Shown here in pieces: positions 44,348 through 56,300 of a stretch of DNA of 64,000 nucleotides; within the stretch, counting starts at the first letter, position 1, and each line of letters starts with the position of its first letter. The translations under genes and the position numbers were made by a program. The notes under the pieces were generated by a model. That model was not told the origin of the DNA, did no database searches, and saw only the letters and a list, made by a program, of their open reading frames with translations. The stretch lies in assembly GCA_016196755.1 (NCBI GenBank), contig JACPXC010000001.1:62001-126000 (forward strand). The letters are read 5' to 3'. This stretch comes from Elusimicrobiota bacterium. Its GTDB lineage: Bacteria > Elusimicrobiota > Elusimicrobia > UBA1565.

Positions 44348-47300
44348 GTGCGGACGAGCTTCGCCGACGCTCTGCGCAAGGCCCTGGCCGTCGGGCTGTG
44401 CGCGGCGCTCCTCATAGGCACGCCTGGCGTTCAGGCCTTCGCGGCCGAGGTCATCGTGCCGCGCGTGGCGCCTGCCGCCCTTCCCGGCGCCCCTCTCGGT
44501 TCGGTCGCCGCCGGCGTCCTGCGCGCGCCGTCGCTGTCGCACTCGTCGATCCCTACCTTCTCGGGCCCGTCGCTCGCCTCGCCGCAGGCCGTGGCCGGCC
44601 CCACGATCCGATCCGCCGGCTCGCCCGCCGTCCAACCCGCGGCCGCGGCCCGCGCCCAACTCCCCAAGTCCGTCAGCCGCGTGAAGGCGCCGCTGGCGGC
44701 GCGCGCCGAAGCCGCCGGCTTGGTCGGCGTCATCGGCCATGACGCGGCGGGGGGGAACCCGGAGAACGCTCCGGAGGCGGCGGCCTTCATCGCCGCGCCG
44801 GCCGCGGCCTCGAAAGGCTGGGCCGCGGCGGCGTTCTCGTTCTTGCGCGGCGAGTCGCGCGCAGCCTCCCAGGGAGCGGTCGACGGAGCCGAGACCTTCC
44901 GTCGCCCGCTGCTCTCGAACGCTCCCGCCAAGACCAACGGTATGCGCTTCCGCGCGGTGCCGGCCGCGGCCAACGGGGTCTCCGACCCCACAAGTTCCGC
45001 GGCCGGCGGCGCCGCGAAGGCCGAGGCTCCGCGCTCCCACCTCAGCGAGGACTTCCTCGGGTTCCGCAGCGTGCACGGCGTCCGCCGCGAAGCCCTCGGG
45101 GCGCTGCCCGCCAGCGCCACGGTCCCCCAGGTCATCGACCGCATCGCGCGCCAGTTCGGCATGCCGCGCGAGACGGTCGTGGCGCTAGGCCGCCGCTTCG
45201 CGCTCTACGAGAACTCCGAGCGCGCGGGCTGGCTGGCGGTCTACGACCGCCTGCAGGCCGGCAACCGAGCCGAGTACGAGCATCTCGACCACAAGAAGTA
45301 CCAGGGCTGGTCTTCTTTCCTCGCGGTGCACAAGCACGTCATCGGTTTGACCGTGCGCCTGCCCTACCACCTCTTCGACTCGTTCCTGTTCGGCTTCTTC
45401 CGGCGCGCGGCCACCTATGAGTTCCGCCGCGGCGGCGAAGACTTCTTCGCCGTGCGCCAGGCCCTCGATATCGAGAAGGCCCGCGCGGCCGGGACCCTGA
45501 CCCGGGAGATGCTGGCCCGTCCTCCGCTGGCCGAGAAGTGGCTCGAGTCGGCCCTGCAGGCCCAGTTCCTCGGCGGCCTCACCGCACGCCATCGCTTCCT
45601 GGCCAAGCCCTGGGCCCGGAGCCTGCGCCGCTGGGTGGTCGTCCCTTTCGCCGCGCCGCTCTATAAGTTCGTCCTCCGCCGCGCTACGCTCGCCATCCTG
45701 AGCGCCTTGGCGATGGGATTTGTCACCGGCGCGGTGCCGATGCCCATACTGGCCTTCCACCTGACCGGCGTGCCGGTGCTGGGGCCGGCCCTGGCTTGGC
45801 TGGCCCACGGCCTGCCGGCCGCCGCGGCCGGGCTGCCCCTGGTGGGCGGCGGGCTCTCCGCGATGTTGGGTCACGCCTTCGGGGTCCTAGTCGACGAACT
45901 CACGGTGGGCGGATTGCTCAACGCCTTCACGCTCTCGACCATGCTCACCTACCCGAGAGCGGTCCGCGCCCGGCTCATGGAAGACCGCGGCCAGGGCCGC
46001 CTGCACACGCCGCGCCTGCGCGAGCGCGCCTTCTGGTACGGCCTGGTGGGGACCCTCTTGAGCGCCCGCTTTTGGAAGGACAACCTCAAGTCGCTCTTCG
46101 GGCTGCTGACCGTCGGCGCCGAGATCGAGGGGATCATGAGCTACGCCGGCGGCCTCGACGCCGCCGTCACCCCGGCGTTCAAGGGCGCCACGGGGCACGA
46201 GTTCAAGCTCTTCTCCACCGTCGCCGCCGCCGTCGAGCGCCCCGAGGGGCAGAGCCCCATCCCGTTCGGCGGCGCGATCACCTGGGGCAACGTCCTCATC
46301 TACAAGCTCCAGAACGCGATGGGCCTGAACATCACCGACACGGCGTATCACTACACCCACGGCCTCTTTTACGGAAACTACGATGACGCGGTCTCGCAGG
46401 CCGTCATCGCCCCGCCGCACGCCGGAGGCGGGGCCCCGGGAGGCGCCTCCGTCGTCGCCTCCATCCTGGGCGCCCGCGCCGCGGTCGCCGCCCTCGAGGA
46501 CCGAATCGATGGCCGCGAAAGCCGCCTCGCCGAGCTCGAGAAGCAGTCGAACCCCATCAGCGAGACGGACCAGCGCGCCTATGAGGATACCCTGCGTCTG
46601 TTGGCCGAGAAGACCGATCGCGCGGCCGTCGAATCGAAGCTGGCCGAGATCACGGACTTGAAGAACCCCAAGGACGGCTCCGCGGCCCTAGGGAAGCTCG
46701 AGGACCTGGCCGACTACTACCGCGGCCTCCTGCCCGCCGAGCGCCAAGCCACGGGCTACCTCGAGTCGGTGGGAGTACGCCTGGCCCTGGTCAAGACCGC
46801 GCGTCAGGCGCTCGCCGACTTCCAGGAGGGCCGCGGGGATGGCTCGCCGGCGCGGCGGCGCTCGCCGGTCGACGCCGAGGCCGGGCGGCGCATCGAGCCT
46901 TTGGTGGCCGAGCTCGAGAAGCTGCGCGGAGAGGCGCGCGCCGAGCTGACCAACCGCGACTCGCTCGAGCGCCTGCTCGCCTCGGCCGCCCGGGCCCGCG
47001 AGCTGGCCCTCAATGAGCGCCGCGGCGGCAAGGAGATGCTCGAGTTCCACAAGAACATGGCGCGTCTGGCCACGGTCATGGACCTGGCGTTCTCGCTCAA
47101 CACCATCGAGGCCGCCCAGCGCGCCATCCTCGACATGCAGCGTCAACTCGACGCCAAGCTCGAGAAGATCCGCCTCACCGCCGAGCAGTCCGAGCGCGAC
47201 CGTGCCGAGGCCGAGCTCCAGAAAGCCAGGCTCGAGGAATGGCGCCGCGAAGTCGCCGCCGACGTCGCCGACAGCCAAAATTCCCTGACCGACATGACCG

Positions 47301-50300
47301 AGCTCGAGGAGCATACCCGCACGGCGGTCGAAGGGATATCGTCGTTCCGCTCCGAGCTCCGGACCCTGCTGGCCCGCATCGACGCCGAGGACCGGGGCTC
47401 GAGCGCGGGCGCCTTGGCCGAGTACGGCCGCCGCAAGGCTCTCCTGCCGACCTTGGTCTCTTGGAACACCGACGGTAAGCCCGGCGACCCCGACTTCACC
47501 TCGCTCAAGAGCCTGCGCGAGAGGCTGGCCGACGTCGATGCCTACGCCGGCAAGGTCTCCGACGGCCTGGGTCGCATCGGCGGGGCCCCGGTGGAGTTCG
47601 CCGGCGTGCTCGTCGTGGCCGTCCCGGGCGTCCCGGACGTCAGCGTCTCCAATCCCTCCGCCGCTCAGACCCTGCAGATCCTGGCCGCCCGCAGAGCCCA
47701 GTGGGAGGCCGAGCTGGCCTCCTACAAGTCCACGCGCGACAAGTTCCGCGACCGTCTGGACCCGGACTACGCCGGCAGCGAGGCCGACGATTTCGGCGAC
47801 TCCCACCCGGTCTCCCTGCCCCGCCGCCTGAGCGCCGCGCGAAGCGACGCCGCGGCGCGCGTCTCCGAGGCGCGCGAGCTGGGCGCCCGCGTCGACGCGG
47901 CCGCCGCCGAGATCCGCGCCGTTCTGCCGGGCGTCGACCTGCCTTCCCTCTCGGGCTTGGGGCTCGAGGCCTTCCGCACCGCCATCGAGGGCTACCCCGA
48001 CAAGCTCAAGGCCGTGGAGATCCCGGGCCAGGAGACCGCCCAGAACCAGAAGGCGCGGGTCGCCCTGCTCAAGGTGGGCCGCCTCATCCCAGCGGCCGGG
48101 CATGTCGCCGTCGAGTGGTCGGAGGCCGACGCCACCGTCGCCGGCATCCAGGACGCCCTGTCCTCGCCGCTGCCGCAGGCCGCCGCGCTCTACGACGGGG
48201 TGGTGGGCGTGGTCTCGGCCGTGCTGGCCGACGTCGCCGCCGACGAGGCCTACGTGCGGGCCGGCTTCCCGCAGGGCCAGAACCAGGGGCTCATCGACCG
48301 CAAGCGCGCGCTCCTGCAGTCGATCTCACCGGTGCTTGCCGAGGCCCGGACCATGCTGAGCGCCCACGCCATCCCGTTCCAGCAGGGCACGGTTCGCTCT
48401 TACGACCCGAGCGGCGACAAGTACGCCAAGCTCTTCGACGGCCAGATCCGGCTCTTCGAGGGCACGCGCGACGCGCTCGAGAAGACCCTGCCCTGGGCGC
48501 TGGCCGCCAACGGGGCCAAGGAGGGCGACACGGCCGGCGGCCTGCAGAACATCGAGGCGCGGCGCCAGCGCTTCCGCGAGCTGTCGACCGGCTACGACGA
48601 CGAGCGCGGCCATCACAAGGGCGTGGAGGAGCACCTGGCGAACATCGCCAAGCTCAAGGACCCCGACAACACGGAGACCGAGGAGGTCTACGGCCAGACC
48701 CTGCCCAAGAGCCTGCCTCGCCTCATCACGCAGTTCACGGCCGAGAAGGCGACCCGCGCCGGTGAGCTCAACGAGCGCAACACCGACATCAACGGCATCC
48801 TCGAGCGCATCGACGCCATGACCGGCGGGCGCCACGACCTGGCCGCGCGCCGCCTGCCCACCGGCCTCGGCGTCGACCCCGGCAGCGTCGACCGCGTTCA
48901 GGCCTTAGTCGACGGGCGCGCCCTGCAGACCCTGGGCGACCTGCTCGCGGAGATCGGCGCCGAGTACAAGGCCAAGTCCGGCGACGTCAGCCTCGAGGGC
49001 GGCGGCGACGGCCTGGTGCCTTCCGGTACCCAGCCCACGCCGAAGGTCGACGACAATACCCAGCTCGCCCTGCTGGCGCTCGAAGCCGCCAAGCGTCTGG
49101 TGCCGTCCTCGGCCGGAGACCTCCAGAGCGCCCCGGCGGCCTACGCGGTGGCGCGCTTCCTCTATTCGGACGCCGTGGTGGCGGCGGCCAAGGAGAACCT
49201 CTACGACCGCATTCCCGTGGCCGAGGCCTTCCTCACCCAGGCCAAGGCCGCGTTGGCCGACGCCACCCGGGACCTCGACTACGACGTGGCCTACGTGCGC
49301 GCCGGGGGGACGGGGGAGAGCGGGGACTCGGTCATCGACCGCAAGGTGCGGGTCTACTCGGCGCTCAACGCGGTGACCCGCGCGGGGATGTCGTTTTACG
49401 GCATGAAGGTCGGCTGGGACCAGGCCTCCTTCGACACCGTGGCGCGGATGGGGACCTACTACGACTCGACCCGCGACATCTACGCGAACTCCGGCACGGT
49501 CACCCAGAACGAGGTCGACGCCATCCGAAAGATGAAGGAGACCCTGCAGAAGACCTTCGACGACCTCCAGGAGCAGCGCACGAAGCTCAACCGCTGGATG
49601 GGGCAGCTCAACGATCCGGAAGAAAGCGCGCTGAAGCGGATTGGGGAGGACTTGCGCCGGGTGCAGGAGAAGACCCGCGCCGTGCTCGAGCAGAACTTCC
49701 AGTTCCGCGACGTGGAAGAGCGCTTCAAGCGCTCCGAGGAGGTCCTCGACTGGACCCTCAAGAGCATCGAAGACCGCCAGGCCCGGCTCTCGGCCGAGCT
49801 CAAGGAGCTGCGCGACCCCGCTTCTCTCGACCCCCAGCTGCGCCACCGCATCGAGCAGCTGCGCTTTACGGGCTCGAGCTGGTACATGGGAGCCGACACC
49901 GGCGACGCCACCGCGGCCCTGGTCGTCCCCAAGAAGGACTTCGGGCGCTTCATCGACGCCGTATTCTCGTCGCTGCTCACGCGCGCCTCCTCGGGGCGGG
50001 ACCTCTCGGCCGTCAAGCGCCAGCTGCTCGAGAACCCCTCTTCTCTCTCCGACATCATGCCGGGCTCAAAGGTCATCGGCTTCGGGGAGGCCGACGGCTT
50101 CTACATGGTCTACCAGACCGAGTTCTCGGTGCCGCATGGCCTCGAGTCCTCGAACTGGGTGACGCTCGGCAACGTCGCCAAGCTCTGGGGCAACAACGTC
50201 TCGGTGACCGGCTACCAGTTCGCCAGCCCGCCCAATGACGAGAACGCCCCGTGGGGCGACAAGGGCGTCGACGTCCAGATCGAGTCGATCCAGGGCAAGA

Positions 50301-53300
50301 ACTGGGTCAACTACTTGAACGTCGACTTCCATCGCTTCATCCAAGACATCCCGCCCGACACCAAGATGGCCTCCACGGCGCGCCAGAGCCGGCTGATGGT
50401 CTTCGAGGACTTCGCGGTCCTGCTCTTCGGCGACAAGCTCTACGTGGCCTTCACGGGTTTCGCCGACGGCGCCGTGTCCCAGACCAAGGACAAGCCCTAC
50501 TTCTACGGCGGCAGCCTCAAGAGCTCGCTGAAGTTCTCCGAGGTCATGCGCCTCAACGCCGAGCAGCAGCAGGTCTTCGCCAAGGACCCGCGCTATTTCC
50601 TGCAGACGATTGATTTGGACTTCACCGGCCTCGACCCGGAGATGCCGCGCGCCGTCATCCGCTCCGACGGCGAGGACAAATACTACAAGCGCACCCAGGT
50701 CGGTCCCAGCTTCGACATCGGCCGCCTCATGGACTCCCAGGACGCCTTCACCGTGGACCTCTACTGGGCGCGCCAGGAGGGCACCGACGACTACAACCAG
50801 GACGCCCTGGGGGTCTCGGTGCTCAAGGGCTTCACCCTGCGCGCCGCCGACGGCAAGCCCTGGATGGTCCTGTCCAACCGCGCCGGGGCGGAGATGGGCG
50901 AGCGCCAGAACGCCTACTCCGACAAGGTCACCGTGGCCCTGCCCGACTACGGCGTGGCGGTCAGCGCCGAGGGGCGGCTCATCGGCGACGCGCGGACCTA
51001 CTACCTGCAGGCCGGCAAGAAGCTCGGGGAGACCTCCGAGGTGGCGCTGGGCTACGGCACGCGCTATCCCGGCATGCCCGAGCGCCTGACCCTCCAGCTC
51101 AACACCTCCTTCACGCTGGGCCAGCTCTGGCGCTCGGTGGCCCAGGGCGCGGCCGAGGAGCTCCAGGGCGGGGGGGCGCTCACGGATTTCGACGCCGCGC
51201 TTGACGCTTACAAGGTAAAGGAACTGAGGGAAGTCTTCCAGCGCGACGTGGCCTCGCGCCTGGCGCGCGGCGACATCGGGCGCCTGGCCAAGGAGCTCCA
51301 GGAGCTGCGCCGCGCCGGGGCGCTCATGGACAACACGCGCGTGCGCGGCATGGTGGGGTTCACCTCGAACCCCATCGGCGAGTCGATCTCGGACCGCGCG
51401 GTGGGCGGGGGATTCACCGCCGGCACGCAGACCACTCTGACCCTCAACAAGACCCAGAAAGCCTTGGTCGAGCAGAAGGTCCACGCCGTCTATCGCGAGG
51501 GCATGCGCCTGCAGTACCGGATGATGGAGCTCACCAAGCAGTGGCAGGCCTCGCTCATCGAGGCCGCCGAGGCTCAGTGGGAGCTCAAGATGGCCCGGGT
51601 CATGGCCGAGGGCGGACCGGGCGAGCTCAACCGCCGCGAGGGCGCGGCGCGCGCGGCGGCCGCCGAACTGCGCCTGCGGCAAGCCTCGGCGCGCTACAAC
51701 GCCATGGCCGGCCGGCCCGAGAGCGATGCCCTGCCCTTCAAAGACCTTTCGGCCGCCGAGCTCGAGGCCGTGCTGGCCGAGATCAGGTCGATCATGGCCG
51801 GTGCCGACCCGCTCGTCGAGATCCTCAAGGGGCTCGACCCCGAGGCGATCAAGGAGTCGCTGGGCGGGGAGCCCTTCAATCTGGTCGATTGGCTGCCCTG
51901 GGTCGACCAGCTCACCGTCTCGGTGGGCGTCCAGTTTCAGGACCTCCTGGCCAACCAGCTCCTCGGCGTGGGCGGCAGCGTGCGCCTGCCGATCTACGAC
52001 CCGGCCTCCAAGGAGCGCGACAAGGCCTACCGCCTCGAGGCCGAGGCCGCGATGTCCGAGATGCTCGAGGTCTGGGCCGACTACGGTACGCGCGCCGAGC
52101 GCGAGCGCCTGGCGGCCGCGGGCTGGGAGGACGGGGCGGCCCTCATGCGTTCGCGCGCCGCGGCCAGCACCGACGCGCTCGACGCCGCGGTCAAGGGCCA
52201 CCGCAACGGCCTGGTCCCCGAGAGCCGCCTGCGCGAGGCCTACGACCAGTGGCGTTATTATCAGGGCGGGGCGCTGTCGGCCTCCGCTCAGGCCGCGCTC
52301 CTGCAGGGCTGGGCGGGCCTCGACCAAGCCTTCGCCCGCCCCCGGCCCGATCAGCGCGCCCCGGGGCGCATCGCCTCCTTCCAGGACGCCTTCGACGCCG
52401 CGGCCTCGGCTTCGCGAGGCCTCGACGAGATCGAGGCGCGCCGCCAGGCCGCCGCCCACATGACCGAGGCCAACGCCAGCCGCATCCAGAAGGTCTACGC
52501 CGACCTGTTCGTGGGCTGGAACATCACCGCCACCGGGGTGGGCTGGCTGCCGTCTTTCGGCGCCACCGGCGTAGGCGTCACGCCGATCCTCACCTTCGAG
52601 CTCAAGACCGCCGAACTGCGCGACCTGCAGGTCCGCCAGGGCGAAGGCCAGCAGGCCTATTTCCAGGCCGCTCAGGCCAAGCTCGAGGCCGATCTCGCCG
52701 TGGAGTTCTACCGGCAGGGTCTGGCCTGGCACCAGGCCGGCCGCATGGCGGAGCTGCTCGAGCGGGAAGTCCTGCCCGAGATGAGGGCCGCCGGGAAGCC
52801 TCAGATGGAGCTCGACCTGGCCGCGCGCCGTTTGCGCTTGGCCCAGCAGGAGCGCGAGCAGGCCCGGGCGGCCCTGAACCATCTGCTCGGCCGCGCCCCC
52901 GATGCGCCGCTCGACCTGGGCCTCGACCCTGAGCGGGCGCTGGCCGACCTCAAGTCCATCCTGGCCGCCAAGCGCCCCGTGGAGGCCGACCAAGCCGTGC
53001 TCGCCGCGCGGGTGTCGGTGGCGCGGGCCGTCGAGGTCATGGCCGACAAGAACCTCAAGATCGACGAGCTGCGCCTGGAGCCGGTCTCCCTCGTAGTGCG
53101 CTCCTTGGGGCGCCTGGTGCGGGCCCTCTCCGAGGACGGGATCGGGAATCCCGACGTGGCGGCGGCGGCGCGCGTGCAGACCCTGGAGGCCGAACGGGCC
53201 GCCCTCGCCTACGCGCAAGAGCTTCCGATCCGCCGCGGCCAGCTCCAGGCCGAGCTGAGCGCGGCGCGGACCGCCCTGCGCGACGCGCCTGGAAAGGTCG

Positions 53301-56300
53301 CGGCGCTCGACCTCGAGGGCCGCATCATGGTGCTCGAGGGGGCCTTGGCCCGCGTCGCGGCGGACGCCGCCCCGCCGCGCCAAGGGGCCGTCCCGGGCTC
53401 CTTCGCCGAGCTGACCGACCGCGCCGCGGCCGCCCAGCAGGAGCTGGCCTCGGCCGGACGCTCGCCCGAGGTCGACGCATTCGAGCCTGAGGTCCAGACC
53501 CAGCGCTCGCTCATGGGATTGCGCTACTACAGCGCCAAGCAGACGATGGGGGGTGACCCCATCGATAAGAACTATTTGGAGAGCTGGGTCGAGTTCCGCC
53601 TACGCGCCCAGGGGACGCCCGAGGAGGTCCTCTTGGCGTTGGCGAAACTGCGCGTCGACAAGGCCTCGCGCATGCGCGCCAACGACGCCGCGGCCGCGCG
53701 GGCCAAGGGCCAGGTCCTGGTCAGCGAGTTCGAGGCCACGGTGCGCTTCAAGCGCTGGCTCGACGCCCAGACCGTGGTCCCGCGGACCGCGGTGGACGGC
53801 CGGCTGGCGGAGCAGGGCGCGCGTCTCAAGGCCCTGCTCGCCCTGCCCGAAGCCCTGCCGGTCGCCGAGCTGGCGGCGCTGGTGCCGGCGGGTCCCGACG
53901 GCCGGACCGCCGACGTGACGGCGCTCTCGGCGCGCCTGCTCTCCGAGGTGCGCGCCCTCGACATGGGCCGCCTGCGCGAGACGGTGTTCGACGGCGGGGT
54001 TCCGGAGTCGTTCGGGAACGAAGACTCGCTCATCAATCAGATCCGCGCCGACGTCATCGCCGAGCGCATGAGCTACAAGGGCTTCACCCCGGTGGCCGCC
54101 TTCGGCCTGTTCCGCGGCAAGGCCGTCGGCGGGCTCTTCATGGAGGCTCCCGACCCGCGCTCGATCTCGGCCGGCCTCCAGCGCGTGCTCTCGGACTCGG
54201 TGCGCCGCGAGCTCGAGTCCCAGGGCCGCATGCGCGAGCTCTCTCTGCGCCTCCACCTCCTCATGATCGGCGTGGAGGGCCGCGCCAAGCTGGCCGAGCG
54301 GCAGGCCGCCGCGGCCGCCGCGGCCCAGGAAGCCTACCGCGCGGCGGCCTCGCGCGTCGACGCCGGGCTAGCCGGCCCCGAGGAGCTGCTGTCGGCCCAG
54401 GACGCCCTGGTGCGCTCCTGGCTCGCGCTCAGCGCGACCCTGGCCGAGCTCAAGAGCGGCTTCATCACCTTGGTCTCCGAGCTAGACGCCCTGGGCTACG
54501 ACTCCAAGAAGCTCCTGGCCGCTCCCGCCATGCCGGGGCTCCCGCCCGCCGGCGAGGCCGGTCTGTCCCCGGCGGCCCAGCTGGCCGACTTCGCCTCGCG
54601 CCGCTCGCTCGACGCGGGCTTCGCGGGAGAGCTCGAGGCCGCGCTGGCCGGCCTGCCGGGCGCCGGCGCCGAGGCGGCCAAGGCCTACGCCGGGGCGGCG
54701 GCCTCGTACCGCGCCCTTTCGAAGGACGCCGAGGACGTCCGCCATCACCCCGGTCTCTCGCCCGAGCAGAGACTGCGCGCCTTGACCGCGGCCGACGTGG
54801 AAGGACGCCGCCTGGCCGTCGCCGGGGTCCTGGCCCGCGTGCTCGACGGCACGCGCGAGGCGCCCCAGGCCCGCGAGGCCATCCTCGCCGTGCTCTCCCG
54901 GGACTTGACCGCCCAGGAGAGCGCCGCTTCGGGGCTCGACTCCCGGGAGCGGGCCTTGGCCGGGGACCTCCGCAAGGTCATGCTCGACGGCCTCGAGATG
55001 CCGGCCGTGGTGCGCGGCCAGGTCGAGCGGCTCGAGACCCTGCGCGCCGCGCTCCTCGGGGCCCGCCAGGCCCTGCGCGAGGAAAGCCTCAAGACGCGCC
55101 TCTCGCCCACCGAGTTCCTGATGAGCGACCAGGCGCTGGACCGCTATCTGCGCGCGCTGACCGAGTACGACGCCGCGGTGCTGGCCCTCTACGCCGCCCC
55201 CGAGGTCAAGGGCTCGGCCGACCTGGCCTACACCCTCGACGGCCTGCACCCGTTGAAGGTCTCGCTGGCCCGCGCCACGGACCTGGCGCGGCAGGGGCGA
55301 GGGATGCTGGCGCTCTCCGCCCTGGTCGCGCTGGCCGAGGACCGCCTGGCCGCCCTGCGCTGGGAGCGGGGGCTTCCATCCGAGACCGACGCGGCGCTGG
55401 CCGCGCTCCGTCGTCTCACCGACTTGCGCGCTTCCTGGCGCGCCAAGGACCCCAAAGGGTTGTCCCCGCTCGTGGCGCTGACCAAGCCCGACGCCCAAGG
55501 CCGCCGCGGCTGGAACGCGGCGGACTGGCTCAGCGAGGAGCGCTTCCAAGAGCTGTATAAGGGCCGAATCACGGTGGACGCCGACGGGCGGCGCTGGGTA
55601 GCGGGACCCGCCGGAGAGCGCTACGAGGCGGTCTCGGGCCTCGACGTCGCCGAGGCGCGCTTTTCGGCGGCGCGCGGCGCCTCGGACGCCAACGAGGCCC
55701 GCCGCCGGCTCTACGCCATCCTCAAGGACAGCGAGTTCGCGCTGATCGGCCTCGACGGCGCGGCCGCGCGCGGGATCAGCTACGCCGACCTGACCGAGAA
55801 GGCCCGGGCCGGCCAGCTCTTCGTCTTCGCCGCCGCCCCGGACCGCCGCGGCTTGCGGCCCGCCGCGCATCCGCTCAAGACCCTGTGGGACGGGCCGGGC
55901 TCGGTCGAGACCATCGTCTACGTCGGCGCCCAGCGCCTGGCCCGCGACCGCTTCCCGACCTACGAGAGCCTGCGCGAGCACGTCGACGCCCTGCGCGCCG
56001 CGGGCTCGCCCGCGGCCGAAGACTTCCTGCGCCTCGAAGCGGGGCCCGCCGGCTTGGCGCGCATGCTCGAAGCCGCCAAGGAGCTGCGCACCCGCTCCCA
56101 GCGCGCCGGCTGGATCGGGGTGAAGCTCCAGAGCTACGGCGTGGCCGTCGATGAGGCCGGGCGGCCGCGCGAGCTCTACCTCGTCCAGGACGACTTCGAC
56201 GCCGCGCGCGCGGCCCACGAGGCCGCGCCGCGGACTTGGGCCGAGGCCCTCCAGCGCTTGGCCGAGGCCAAGGCCGCCGAGGTCAAGGCGCGCGCCGCGC

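Noticed and set aside
50066-53383. 1105-aa minus-strand ORF
   Set aside because: Antisense of the OEP-like region; same compositional artefact
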